Source: Planctomycetota bacterium
Lineage (GTDB): Bacteria > Planctomycetota > UBA1135 > GCA-002748355
Direction: 5' to 3'
Assembly: GCA_002748355.1 (NCBI GenBank)
Contig: PDSF01000038.1
Coordinates: 26,003 to 90,002 of the forward strand
Length of the DNA: 64,000 nt
Below, piece after piece: positions 50,890 through 59,242 of this stretch. Position 1 is the first letter of the stretch. Every line of letters starts with the position of its first letter. A model generated the notes under the pieces. The model made no database searches. It worked only from the letters and a program-made list of their open reading frames with translations, and was not told where the DNA came from. The position numbers and the translations under genes are program-made.

Positions 50890-52366
50890 GCGTCGCGGCG
50901 TGGCTGGGGAAGATGAGGCTGGCGAGGAGGCCGAAGATGAGGACGCTGCTCGAGGCGATCAGGGCGTAGTAAGGCCAGGCCAGCTTGATGGCGAAGGGCC
51001 AGAGGCTGGCGAAAGGCTGGACATCTTTTGGCCCAAGGTGGACCACGCACATCACGGCGAGGCCCAGGACTAGGCCGATCAGCGCAGCAAGGCTGCTGGC
51101 GCGGCGCACGAACTGCCCGAGCAGGAATACGCCTAGGATCAGGCCGGTGGTGAAGCCCGCGATGGCGAGCACGTTGTTGACCGTGCTGCCAGGGACCTCT
51201 CGGGCATAGATCGCGACGAAGATTTGCGCGACGCCGAAGAGCACGGTGAAGACGCGCACCAGTAGGAGTTCGCCGGTGACGACGGGTTTGGCGCCGCGGA
51301 TGAGATCGCGCACCAGAGTGGTGGCCGAGGAGTTGAGCGAACTCGAGAGAGTGGACATCGCGGCGGCGAAGACGGCGCCGAGCAGCAGGCCAACCGTGCC
51401 CTTGGGCATGTGATCGACGACGAAGGTCGAGAGGATGCGGTCGCCCTTATCGAAGTTCGGCGTCGGGTTTTGTTGGCCGTAGAAAACGAAGAGGGCGACG
51501 CCCAGCACGAGGAAGAGCACGAACTGCGCCCAGACCACGATGCCGCTCAGCGCCAGGGCGGTGCTGGCCGATGCCCGGCTGCGTGCGCTCAGGTAGCGCT
51601 GGACCATCATTTGGTCGACGCCGTGGGTGGAGAAGGAGAGGATGGCGCCGCCGATCAGGCCGGCCCAGAGGGTGTCGACCTTGCTCAGGTCCCAGCCCGT
51701 GTGGAACCAGGTCAGGCGTCCGCTCTCGCTGCCTACTTGCATCACCGTGTCCCAGCCGCCGTCGATCTGCCCAAGGATGACGAAGAGGGCGAGCAGCGCG
51801 CCTGCGACGTAGAGAAGGAACTGCACGGCGTCGGTCCAGACCACAGCCCGCATGCCACCGAGGAAGGTGTAGAGCACTGTGGCGATGCCGATGGCGACCA
51901 CCGATTCCACCAAGGGGATGCCGACGACGATCTGCAACACGAGGGCGGTCAAGAACAGCCGCAGACCGTCCGCGAGGGTGCGGGTGACGATGAAGAGGAC
52001 GCTGGCGAGCTTCTGCACCCCGCCACCGAAGCGCCGATGCAGGACTTCGTAGGCCGTGAACATCTCGCCGGCGAAGTAGCGCGGCATCAGCACCAGGATC
52101 ACCAGCAGGCGCCCCAGCACGTAGCCAAGTGGGATCTGCTGCCAGGCGATGCCGTTCTTGTAGGCCCAGCCGGGGATGCTGAGGAAGGTCACCGTGCTGG
52201 TTTCGGTCGCGACGATCGAGAGCAGGATGGCCCATGTCGGCAGGGTGCGACCCCCGAGCATGAAGTCCGCGGCGTTTTTCTGCTTCCTGCCCATCCAGAG
52301 CCCGAAGGCGACGACAAGCAGCAGGTAGACGATCAGAACGATCTTGTCGATTGTGGCGAGGTTCAC
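50876..52366 (-). CDS. Sodium:solute symporter (SSS family)
   Basis: A 496-residue SSS family transporter with about 13 hydrophobic helices. The family pattern is clear: ADFMLGGRTLPTWAILLSIVATETSTVTFLS, GWAYKNGIAWQQIPLGYVLG and STHGVDQMMVQRYLSARS, which carries Na+-coupling helix residues. The substrate is unknown; members move sugars, sialic acids, amino acids or nucleosides. The overlap with the AmpG-like MFS gene suggests linked uptake, perhaps of cell-wall recycling products. Confidence 0.9.
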   Translation of the reverse strand: MNLATIDKIVLIVYLLLVVAFGLWMGRKQKNAADFMLGGRTLPTWAILLSIVATETSTVTFLSIPGWAYKNGIAWQQIPLGYVLGRLLVILVLMPRYFAGEMFTAYEVLHRRFGGGVQKLASVLFIVTRTLADGLRLFLTALVLQIVVGIPLVESVVAIGIATVLYTFLGGMRAVVWTDAVQFLLYVAGALLALFVILGQIDGGWDTVMQVGSESGRLTWFHTGWDLSKVDTLWAGLIGGAILSFSTHGVDQMMVQRYLSARSRASASTALALSGIVVWAQFVLFLVLGVALFVFYGQQNPTPNFDKGDRILSTFVVDHMPKGTVGLLLGAVFAAAMSTLSSSLNSSATTLVRDLIRGAKPVVTGELLLVRVFTVLFGVAQIFVAIYAREVPGSTVNNVLAIAGFTTGLILGVFLLGQFVRRASSLAALIGLVLGLAVMCVVHLGPKDVQPFASLWPFAIKLAWPYYALIASSSVLIFGLLASLIFPSHAATHEQR

Positions 52367-52453
52367 GCCCCGAACGATCCGGACCCGGCGACAGGATGCA
52401 AGCCTGAGCCCGTGTCTGCGGGGCCTGTTTGCTTCGGCTCAGCGCAAATGCTG

Positions 52454-52486
52454 CGCCCCGCTGCGGCGGATTGTCGCAGCGGGGCG
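52454..52486. terminator. 12-bp perfect hairpin between secreted PKD protein and symporter genes
   Basis: cgccccgctgcg (52454-52465) pairs perfectly with cgcagcggggcg (52475-52486) around a 9-nt loop. It lies ~105 nt past the stop of the minus-strand PKD protein gene and upstream of the symporter. No T-run follows, so Rho-independent action is uncertain. Confidence 0.55.
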
Positions 52487-52590
52487 AATGGAGACGGAAG
52501 CAGGGGGCTGCGCACCCGGGAAGGGGGCCTCGGAGCAGCTGGGCTCGAGAACAAAGCTCGGCCCAGCCGCCGGGGATCAGCGAGTGAGCA

Positions 52591-54435
52591 TCACTTCGTG
52601 CCGAGATACCACTCCGTGCCGTTGCTCATGCCGTAGTAGCCACCCCGGATATCGAAGACCATGCCCTGCCAGTCGAGGACGACGCCCTTCAGGGAGTTGG
52701 AGTTGGGGATTGGCACCGGGACATCGCCCTTACCGCCAGCAATCGGGACATTCATCAGGAACGGCAGCCGGATGAGCAGCGAGCCAAAAGGCGTGGGGAT
52801 TGGGGCAGGCATACGGCCGACGCCGAGGAAGAGGATGGCGGCTTGGGCTGTTGCTAGGTTGCCCGTGAACTGCAGATTCGGCGTTGTCCCGAGGATCGGG
52901 CGGGCGCTCGAGCTCAACTCGGGCACCAATTGGGAAGTGTTCCCAAGGACATGCACCCAGACGCGGGCGATCGAGCCGGTGCGGCCGTCGTAGATCATGC
53001 CGAGGCCCTTATTGACCTTGTGATCGACCTGCATGACCAAGCGATTGCAGGTAATGGGCTTATTCAGAACGCTCGTCTTCCAGGAGCCAGGGCCGTAGCT
53101 GTTGTAGTTATGACCGGTGGCGCCGCTGTGGCAGGCACCAAGAATCGCAAAGTGATCACCCTTCTTGAAGATGATCGGGGTCTTCGGGCGCAAGATCGTT
53201 CCAGCCTTGCCGGTGCCGTGGAAGACGAGCTCGGCGGCGGTCGGCGTGGTTCCCGTAAGCGTCGGCGCGGCCTTCAGGCGGTAGACCGAAACGGTTTGGT
53301 CTGTCTGCTTGGTGGCGTGGTCATTTGGGCACTCGAAACCATTGACGAGGAATGGACCCGGAGCTGCGAAGTGGAAACCGCGGACAGCCTTCCAGATGTA
53401 GTGGCTCGTGTTATTGGGCATGACGATCGGCGATGGGGCGGGCTTGTTAAAGCTGCCCTTGCCGAAGTCCTCATTGCTTGCTGTCGAGGGATTGACGCGA
53501 ATGAACTGCTTTTTGGTGATGGTGTTCTTCGGGTGCGTCTTGTCGGTAACGGTTAACGAAACGTCGAAGTAGCTGTCGAAGGCCGTCGCCTTATAGGTGA
53601 AGACCGGGTTCTGCACTGTCGAGTCGATTATGTTGTCGCCATCGAAGTCCCAGGCCCAGGTCTTCACGCCAGTGGGGTCGCTGGTGTATGTTTTATCGGT
53701 GAACTTCACAGTCAGGGGGCTGGCGCCCATCGTTTTGTCGGCGATAAAGTTCGCATAAAGCCCCTTGGCCGGGGCCGCGGTCACCTCGATGACGGGTCCG
53801 ACGTTTTGCTGCAAGGTTCCGGTGAGGGCCTTCGCGTCGCTATAGCTGAACATACGCGAAACCTTGCTGGTATTGGCGAATTCGCAGTCCAGATAGTAGG
53901 ACGTCGTCCCCTTGGTCCATGGGCCGGGCAGAGTGATATCGATTAGCAAGTCCTTGCCGACGCTCGGGTCGTAGAAGAACGGCGAGGAAAGCTGGACGTC
54001 GACGTAGAAGATGTTGGGGGTCGTGCTGCCGGTGCTCGGGGACGGTGCGACGACGACCTTGCCCGTGTAGACGGTGCTCCGGTCCTTGCCGTGGTTCGTC
54101 GCAAATGTGGTCGATAGGGTGCTGTGATCGGTCGTGGCCGAAGACATGTCGATCTTGACGTTCGGATGCGTGACCCCGGTCCAGGTTGCGGTGGTCGAAC
54201 CATCGGCCCGCCATCGAATGCGCTGGATGAGGATGGGCTTGGTCGCGCTGAAGTGGGACGAGTCGTAGCAGTATTGGATCCGGTGGCCGTTTGGCTGGTT
54301 GACGTTCCACGGATAGCTGGTCGAGCTGCCGCCTTCCGTGGTGGCGGATGTGGCGGGAATAATGAAGGTCTTTTGGGCGACGACTAGCGTCGATAGACCC
54401 AGGGCGAGAGTGAGAATGAGGAGGGGGATACGCAT
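52591..54435 (-). CDS. Secreted PKD-domain protein of a planctomycete-type family
   Basis: A 614-residue exported protein. A signal peptide (MRIPLLILTLALGLSTLVVAQ) is followed by a domain starting QKTFIIPATSATTEGGSSTSYPWN, a pattern repeated in the two other secreted proteins at 57-60 kb. A PKD domain lies around residues 230-320 (LYANFIADKTMGASPLTVKF, then WAWDFDGDNIIDSTVQNP). The C-terminal region resembles the first in beta-strand content. No catalytic motif is seen. It may be part of an exported or surface-displayed assembly. Confidence 0.8.
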   Translation of the reverse strand: MRIPLLILTLALGLSTLVVAQKTFIIPATSATTEGGSSTSYPWNVNQPNGHRIQYCYDSSHFSATKPILIQRIRWRADGSTTATWTGVTHPNVKIDMSSATTDHSTLSTTFATNHGKDRSTVYTGKVVVAPSPSTGSTTPNIFYVDVQLSSPFFYDPSVGKDLLIDITLPGPWTKGTTSYYLDCEFANTSKVSRMFSYSDAKALTGTLQQNVGPVIEVTAAPAKGLYANFIADKTMGASPLTVKFTDKTYTSDPTGVKTWAWDFDGDNIIDSTVQNPVFTYKATAFDSYFDVSLTVTDKTHPKNTITKKQFIRVNPSTASNEDFGKGSFNKPAPSPIVMPNNTSHYIWKAVRGFHFAAPGPFLVNGFECPNDHATKQTDQTVSVYRLKAAPTLTGTTPTAAELVFHGTGKAGTILRPKTPIIFKKGDHFAILGACHSGATGHNYNSYGPGSWKTSVLNKPITCNRLVMQVDHKVNKGLGMIYDGRTGSIARVWVHVLGNTSQLVPELSSSARPILGTTPNLQFTGNLATAQAAILFLGVGRMPAPIPTPFGSLLIRLPFLMNVPIAGGKGDVPVPIPNSNSLKGVVLDWQGMVFDIRGGYYGMSNGTEWYLGTK

Positions 54436-54825
54436 CAGCGGGCCTCGAGTTGCTTGGGGAGAGTGACTGCCAATCGAGAAAGAGAGGGGCAGCCGGGGAA
54501 TCCTTCATCGTTACCCTTCTCTGTTTGCGTCCGCGAATGAAGGCGGTGTTGAGACTGTGGGGTAGCGAGAAGGGCAGCATCCTAGCTTTTTCCTCTTCGC
54601 CCGAACAGGCCAAGGTCAAGCCTTGGGATGGGGACTTGGCCTTGGTCGTTGCTGGCAGCGCTTGGGGCGGGGCGGCAGGACTCGGAATCGCTGTAACTGC
54701 TGTTGTCTGGCCTGCTGGATCCCATTGTGGCTTGGAATTGCACGGAGCCGGGCACTTGCCCGGCTCCGTGATAGATGCCAATGAGCAAACGGCTTTGCTA
54801 CCGCGCGGCTCTTTCGGCTGCGCTG
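54436..54825. other. Intergenic region between TPR protein and PKD protein genes
   Basis: About 390 bp, both flanking genes on the minus strand. It contains the 13-bp hairpin at 54741-54770 and should hold the promoter of the PKD-protein gene. The open frames found here are antisense shadows or lack protein features. Confidence 0.45.
54741..54770. terminator. 13-bp perfect hairpin downstream of TPR gene
   Basis: cacggagccgggc (54741-54753) pairs perfectly with gcccggctccgtg (54758-54770) around a 4-nt loop (actt). It lies 56 nt past the stop of the minus-strand TPR-protein gene. There is no T-run, but the stem is very strong, so it probably ends that transcript. Confidence 0.65.
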
Positions 54826-55587
54826 CTACCGCTTGCCGCGCTTCTTCTTGCCCTTGTTCGGGTTCTTTGGTGGCTGTCGGAAGCCCTTGCGGGCCTGTTG
54901 GACCTGTCCCATGCTCTGGGGCGGTTGTTCGAGCCCGAGTGCCCACCAGTGATTGCCGAAGGTCGCCATGTTCAGCTTGGTGCCGTTCTGTAGGCGGAGG
55001 AGGCCCTCTTTCGAGGTCGGGTTATCCTTATCCTTCTTGAGGTGGAGGCTTATTGCTGCCATCGCGCCAGCTGTGTCGTTCTGCTTGTGCAGCATCCATG
55101 CGTAGACGTGGTAGGGCATGACGGCCTTTTTATTGGCCTTGATGGCGCGCCTTAGCACTCGATAAGCGTCCTTTAGCTGTCCTGCCTTGTAGTACATCGA
55201 GGCTAGGACGAGCTGTACTTCGGAGACGCGCTTACTGCTGCGCTCAAGGTTGAGGATCGCCTTATCCCTGTCGCCGCTCTGCAGATAGAGGGTGCCGATC
55301 TGCCCATACATCTGGCCCTTGAGCATCGGGATCCAGTTGCCCATGGGCAAAACACTCTCGAAGGCTTCGATCGCGGGCTGCCAGAGCTGGCGTTGGGCTA
55401 GGGCCTGGCCCCGCTCCAGGGCCGGCTTTATCGCGCGCCCGATGCGTCGGACGATGATGATCCAAACTGCGATCATCGTGACGATGCCGAAGAAGCTGCC
55501 CCATCCCCAGCTAGCGGGGAACAGCACTAGGGCCCAGCCCAGAACCACGGCTAGGGCCGTGCCGATTGAGATCAGGATTGCATACAT
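54826..55587 (-). CDS. Membrane-anchored TPR protein with basic C-terminal tail
   Basis: A 253-residue protein. Two N-terminal hydrophobic helices (about 1-25 and 30-48) are followed by TPR-like helix pairs (WQPAIEAFESVLPMGNW, MYGQIGTLYLQSGDRDKAILNLERSSK, LASMYYKAGQLKDAYRVLRRAIK, YHVYAWMLHKQNDTAGAMAAI). The tail is Gln/Lys-rich and ends KKKRGKR. TPRs mediate protein-protein contacts, so it may tether a partner to the membrane. It is a single gene, about 110 bp downstream of the next minus-strand gene. Confidence 0.82.
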   Translation of the reverse strand: MYAILISIGTALAVVLGWALVLFPASWGWGSFFGIVTMIAVWIIIVRRIGRAIKPALERGQALAQRQLWQPAIEAFESVLPMGNWIPMLKGQMYGQIGTLYLQSGDRDKAILNLERSSKRVSEVQLVLASMYYKAGQLKDAYRVLRRAIKANKKAVMPYHVYAWMLHKQNDTAGAMAAISLHLKKDKDNPTSKEGLLRLQNGTKLNMATFGNHWWALGLEQPPQSMGQVQQARKGFRQPPKNPNKGKKKRGKR

Positions 55588-55698
55588 TTGGGCAAGCTGG
55601 CCTACCGACTCGCCCTTGGGATGTCGAGGATTTGCTTAGAGCGAGGACTGCGATCTCTTCTGTGGCCTGTTGCTAGCCTGGTCTTTGTTCGCTGTATC

Positions 55699-56142
55699 TC
55701 AAGCTTGCGGGCGTCCCACCGACTCAAGCACCTGGCCGAGCCAGGTTTGGCACCAGAAGATGCCCAGGCAGCGTACGTCGCTACGCTCGTCCGAGAGCAG
55801 TGCCCAGAGTAGCCCGGCGAACTCCTCATCGGGATGTCGTCCGATTCGGAGCATGACTTTCTGGCTCAGCTGCCCGACGCAAGTCGAACGCACGCGCCAG
55901 ATGCTGTCCGCGTATCGGAGATCGAGTAGGTCGGTGAGCCAGCTTAGGAGTGAGGGTTCACGGCTCGTGTGCAGGAGCAGCTCGTGACGCAGCCAAGCGC
56001 TTTTGTCCAGCCCCAGTGGTGCCGATTGGCTGTCGAGGCCCAGAGCAAGGATGTCTTCATCCCGCAGGCAAACATGAAAAACGACACTTCGCGGCATGCA
56101 GGAGAGCCGGTGCAGGCTGCTGGCCGAAGGGGATGGAGTCAT
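55699..56142 (-). CDS. Small protein of unknown function, last gene of chelatase-PepSY operon
   Basis: A 147-residue protein starting at ATG 56142, with AGAAGG 3 nt upstream. It is rich in Leu, Ser and Asp/Glu (LDLRYADSIWRVRSTC, DEEFAGLLWALLSDERSDVR), with several cysteines, and reads as a soluble helical protein. No family is recognised. It is 23 bp downstream of the PepSY gene on the same strand, so probably cotranscribed. The frame continues upstream into the PepSY gene but loses protein character. Confidence 0.55.
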   Translation of the reverse strand: MTPSPSASSLHRLSCMPRSVVFHVCLRDEDILALGLDSQSAPLGLDKSAWLRHELLLHTSREPSLLSWLTDLLDLRYADSIWRVRSTCVGQLSQKVMLRIGRHPDEEFAGLLWALLSDERSDVRCLGIFWCQTWLGQVLESVGRPQA

Positions 56143-56165
56143 GAGCCTTCTCTTGCTCGCGGGAA

Positions 56166-56735
56166 TCAGACAGTAAATAAGAAAAGGAGTGGGACGATGA
56201 GTCCTGCTGCGACGAACCACTTGCCACGACCGAAGAAGCCGTTTTTGCCTCGGAGAATCACCAGGCCAGAGACGGCCAGGAAGATGAGGCAGAGCGCGAA
56301 GATGTCGGAGAAGACAAGCCACCAGCCCTTGGGGTCGAGATGGAGCCGGTTGCTTTCGAAGAAAAACGGGCGGCGGTGCACTGACTCGTAGGCGGCGGTC
56401 TTTTCTCCGAGGCGCATGAAGAGCGAGGCGTCTTCGAGGTAGATCTTGATCTTGTGTTCGGTGGGGAAGTCGTAGCTACGGTATTTGTTGTTGATTCCGT
56501 GCTGCTTGAGCGCAGCTCGGACGACATCGTGATCAATCGCTGCCTGCTCGCTGGGCAGCGAGAAGGGCCGCTCTTGATGTTCGACGATGAAATCGGGATT
56601 CCAGTCGTTGATGTGATTCACCGCTAGGCCGGAGACGGCGTAGAGGATCACTGCACCTGCGAAGAAGTAGCCGAGGTCGCGGTGCAGAATCAGGCACCAC
56701 CTACGCACGGCCCCCTTCTTCGAGTGCTTTTTCAC
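56166..56735 (-). CDS. PepSY-associated transmembrane protein
   Basis: A 189-residue protein with an N-terminal helix (LHRDLGYFFAGAVILYAVSGLAVNHIND) typical of PepSY_TM proteins, then a soluble extracytoplasmic part and two further C-terminal helices (WWLVFSDIFALCLIFLAVSGLVIL and WFVAAGLIVPLLFLF). Such proteins accompany metal or siderophore uptake and ferric reductase systems. It overlaps the CbiX-like lipoprotein gene by 4 nt (ATGA), which suggests joint work on tetrapyrrole or metal handling. Confidence 0.85.
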   Translation of the reverse strand: MKKHSKKGAVRRWCLILHRDLGYFFAGAVILYAVSGLAVNHINDWNPDFIVEHQERPFSLPSEQAAIDHDVVRAALKQHGINNKYRSYDFPTEHKIKIYLEDASLFMRLGEKTAAYESVHRRPFFFESNRLHLDPKGWWLVFSDIFALCLIFLAVSGLVILRGKNGFFGRGKWFVAAGLIVPLLFLFTV

Positions 56736-57664
56736 TTAGTGGCTCCGGAGAGCTGGCCTTGCATTGCCTTTTGGCACTGCTGGACGATCCAGCGCTCGAA
56801 GACCGGTTCGGGCAGAATCGCGTCTGGCTCGTAGCGGATGCGGTCCTTCTCGGCCATGTCCTTGATCGCGCCGCCGATGATCCTGAATTGGAACATCTCG
56901 TCGACGGCGACCAGGACGGGGATAACGATGGCAGTTTTGGCTTTTGCCAAGATCCGGCTGATCGCCTTCTTCGTTGGTTCTTTTTTGTAGCTAGCGATGT
57001 GCCCACACCATGCGTGCGTCCAGTGCTCGATGTTCAGCCGGGGGCGGAGAGCTTTCCCTAAACGCTCCATGAGTGCCGTCCACTCCTCGTTGTATGGCTT
57101 GCTGCCATACGCCACGAGGACGACCCCCTCTTCCTGCGGGTTCTTGCTCAGCTTGCGAATCCGGCGCTCCAGGTTCGCTTCGAGAAGCGTCCCGAAGTCC
57201 ATCAGGGGAGTGGTCAGGACCTTGGCTTTGGGCTTGTAGATTTCGATGCCTTCAGCCTTGAGGTGGAGGGCTGCCGAATGGTCGTACTTCTGGCCAATGA
57301 TCGTTGGGATATCGTCGAAGGAGTGGCCGCTGACACGCAGGAGCAGCGGCACCAGGATGACGTTGTCATATCCCAGTTGGTCGATCTCTTTGAGCCGAGT
57401 TGCAATCGAGGGCTCGTTGTATTCCATCCAGGCGGAGCAAAGATGAGTGGCTCCGTTCAAAGCGAGGATGTCCTTGCGAACCTTGTCCTCGATTTGGAGC
57501 AGCTGTTCGCGCCAGCGCTTGGAGTGGGATCCGTGACTGACTAGCAGGACGGCGGTTTTTCCTTCGATAGGCTTGGCGTGCCCGCTGCTGGCTTCACTCG
57601 GCGAGCAGGCCGAGAAAAACATGGCGGAGGCGGCGGCAAGCGGAGGGAGAATTCTCCATTTCAT
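56732..57664 (-). CDS. CbiX-like sirohydrochlorin metal-chelatase family lipoprotein
   Basis: A 310-residue protein of the CbiX/SirB/HemH-like chelatase fold. The ATG at 57664 begins a lipoprotein signal (MKWRILPPLAAASAMFFSAC, Cys20) and has AAAAGGGA upstream. Two half-domains are visible: TAVLLVSHGSH with VPLLLRVSGHSFDDIPTII (first, with family His and the GxHxxxDIP box), and GVVLVAYGSKPYNEEW with AIVIPVLVAVDEMFQF (second). Family enzymes insert Co2+ or Fe2+ into sirohydrochlorin in the cytoplasm; a lipoprotein version outside the cytoplasm is unusual, recalling the periplasmic CbiK of Desulfovibrio, which binds haem. Role here is inferred. Confidence 0.82.
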   Translation of the reverse strand: MKWRILPPLAAASAMFFSACSPSEASSGHAKPIEGKTAVLLVSHGSHSKRWREQLLQIEDKVRKDILALNGATHLCSAWMEYNEPSIATRLKEIDQLGYDNVILVPLLLRVSGHSFDDIPTIIGQKYDHSAALHLKAEGIEIYKPKAKVLTTPLMDFGTLLEANLERRIRKLSKNPQEEGVVLVAYGSKPYNEEWTALMERLGKALRPRLNIEHWTHAWCGHIASYKKEPTKKAISRILAKAKTAIVIPVLVAVDEMFQFRIIGGAIKDMAEKDRIRYEPDAILPEPVFERWIVQQCQKAMQGQLSGATK

Positions 57665-57677
57665 GTCGGGGTCCCTT

Positions 57678-58790
57678 TTACTGGAAGCTGTAGCCGCTGA
57701 TGCGAAGGATCGGCGCAAATTGGTAGGCTGACTGGTAGGCGTTATTGCTCTTGGGATCGCCCCTCGTGTAGATCGATTGGGACGAGTATGGCGCGGAGCT
57801 GCCGACGCCGATCTTGAGCTTGAGAGCGTGGGTGAGTAACAGGCCCATGGAGTTGGCACCCAGGTCGACTAGGAGCGATTGGGTGAAGAGTTCCTTACCG
57901 TTGAGGCGTGGGTCAGCCGGTAGCTTCCAGTAGAAGCTTGCTGAGCGGGCATTGTTGACCGGGGCCTCCAGCTTGATGGCTTGGAGCAGATCCATGCTGG
58001 TGTAAAGGGAGCATCCGGTCGGCAGGGCATAAGGGAGCTTCATGCTGCCCCAGCTCGTATTACTGATGCCGAGGAAGTTAAAGGCGAGTTGCTCGATGGC
58101 GGTGCCCTTGGACTTGTCGGGAGCATTGACGAGAACGATGCGCGCTTCGCGGCCGGGTGCGAGCAGGTGGAGGCTGTCGACGATGAGCTGCGGGGTCTTA
58201 TTGCCGGTGCCGGAGCAGGACTTGCCAAGCAAGGCCGAGCTACCGTTTTGCCAAGAAGATTGGCTCAGCAGGCAGTCGATATTCCAGTCGCTAGCGAAGG
58301 ATGCGCTCACCTTCATATCGATGACCAGGTTGCCCTTCTTAGCGAGGAATACGAAAGGCTTGTTTAGCTTGATCTTCACCGCGAACTGGGGCAGGCCAGA
58401 GATGGGCGGCGTAGAGCTGGGAAGCGCGATCGTTCCCTTGAATCCAAGGGTGAGTGGGGAGCTCGGAATCTCTGAGAAGCGCGCCGGCATCGTTGCTGGT
58501 TCGTGCTTCGAATACCCCATGTGCATTTCGACGTTGCGCTTTGCTGTGGAGTAAACGCTCATCCCCTGGCGTCGCCAGGCCAGTTCATTGATCACGCCGG
58601 TCTTGAGTCCAACGCCAGCGGCGCTGAAAAGCTGGAGGTTGTGGATGGCCGACTTCGAGAAGAGGCTCGAATACATGTGGAATCCGGGTTTCTTCTCAAA
58701 GCCGTGCCCGGCTGGCAGAACCCGGCTCTGTTGGGCGCAGGTGACGCCGCTCAGGAGGGCTAGGACTAGGGCGATTTGGTGCTGGCGCAT
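57678..58790 (-). CDS. Secreted protein of unknown function (family member 2)
   Basis: A 370-residue exported protein. The ATG at 58790 starts a signal peptide (MRQHQIALVLALLSGVTCAQ). The body is beta-rich, with patterns shared by the proteins at 59243 and 52591: a motif of the form KKGNLVIDMKV, GISNTSWGSMKLPYALP (compare SNRQYGALKLPFD in 59243), and a C-terminal YAxxxFAPILRISGYS block. No enzyme motif is seen. It is 13 bp upstream of the CbiX-like lipoprotein gene, so likely the first gene of a four-gene operon. Confidence 0.78.
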   Translation of the reverse strand: MRQHQIALVLALLSGVTCAQQSRVLPAGHGFEKKPGFHMYSSLFSKSAIHNLQLFSAAGVGLKTGVINELAWRRQGMSVYSTAKRNVEMHMGYSKHEPATMPARFSEIPSSPLTLGFKGTIALPSSTPPISGLPQFAVKIKLNKPFVFLAKKGNLVIDMKVSASFASDWNIDCLLSQSSWQNGSSALLGKSCSGTGNKTPQLIVDSLHLLAPGREARIVLVNAPDKSKGTAIEQLAFNFLGISNTSWGSMKLPYALPTGCSLYTSMDLLQAIKLEAPVNNARSASFYWKLPADPRLNGKELFTQSLLVDLGANSMGLLLTHALKLKIGVGSSAPYSSQSIYTRGDPKSNNAYQSAYQFAPILRISGYSFQ

Positions 58791-59242
58791 TTCTTTCTCT
58801 GTGTGGGGGAGATCCAGTTGCAAGCGGCAGAGTCTAGCCGGAATCGCGAGCCCTTCGCGATAGTAAATGCGAGAGATTCGCAGATCGGAGGCTTGCTGGT
58901 GCCTGCGCTCATCGGGCGGGTGCCCTGTGGGCTTCAGCTTTTACTGCGAATACTTTGCATTTGTGGTTGCGAGCCACTCGCACCATGGGCAGGATCTCCC
59001 CCACTCCTGATCGGAAGTCCATTCGGACAGAGAGCCGATCGAGCAGCGGGCTCGACTGGCCCTTGTTCGCCGCGTAGGTGGCTGGCAACACCCCGGCGGG
59101 GCCCCGGGCGCTTCGGCGCTTGGGGCTCGTCCTTTTTCTCCCGCTCGGGAGCACCCTTCTGATCCTCCGCATATCGGAGCTTTCGCCCTGCTCCTTCGCG
59201 AGTCTCCTGCCCCCTTCCCAGTTCACTTACCAAGCTGTGACG
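58791..59242. other. Divergent promoter region between two related secreted-protein genes
   Basis: About 450 bp between two divergently transcribed members of the same secreted family. No convincing gene. A GC-rich stretch with inverted gcgc/ggcgc words lies at about 59090-59130. The upstream in-frame extension of the plus-strand gene in this region is not protein-like. Confidence 0.5.

Noticed and set aside
57678..57859. Chelatase start further upstream (57859)
   Set aside because: The upstream part overlaps the end of the preceding gene and is not protein-like; ATG 57664 gives a clear lipoprotein signal.
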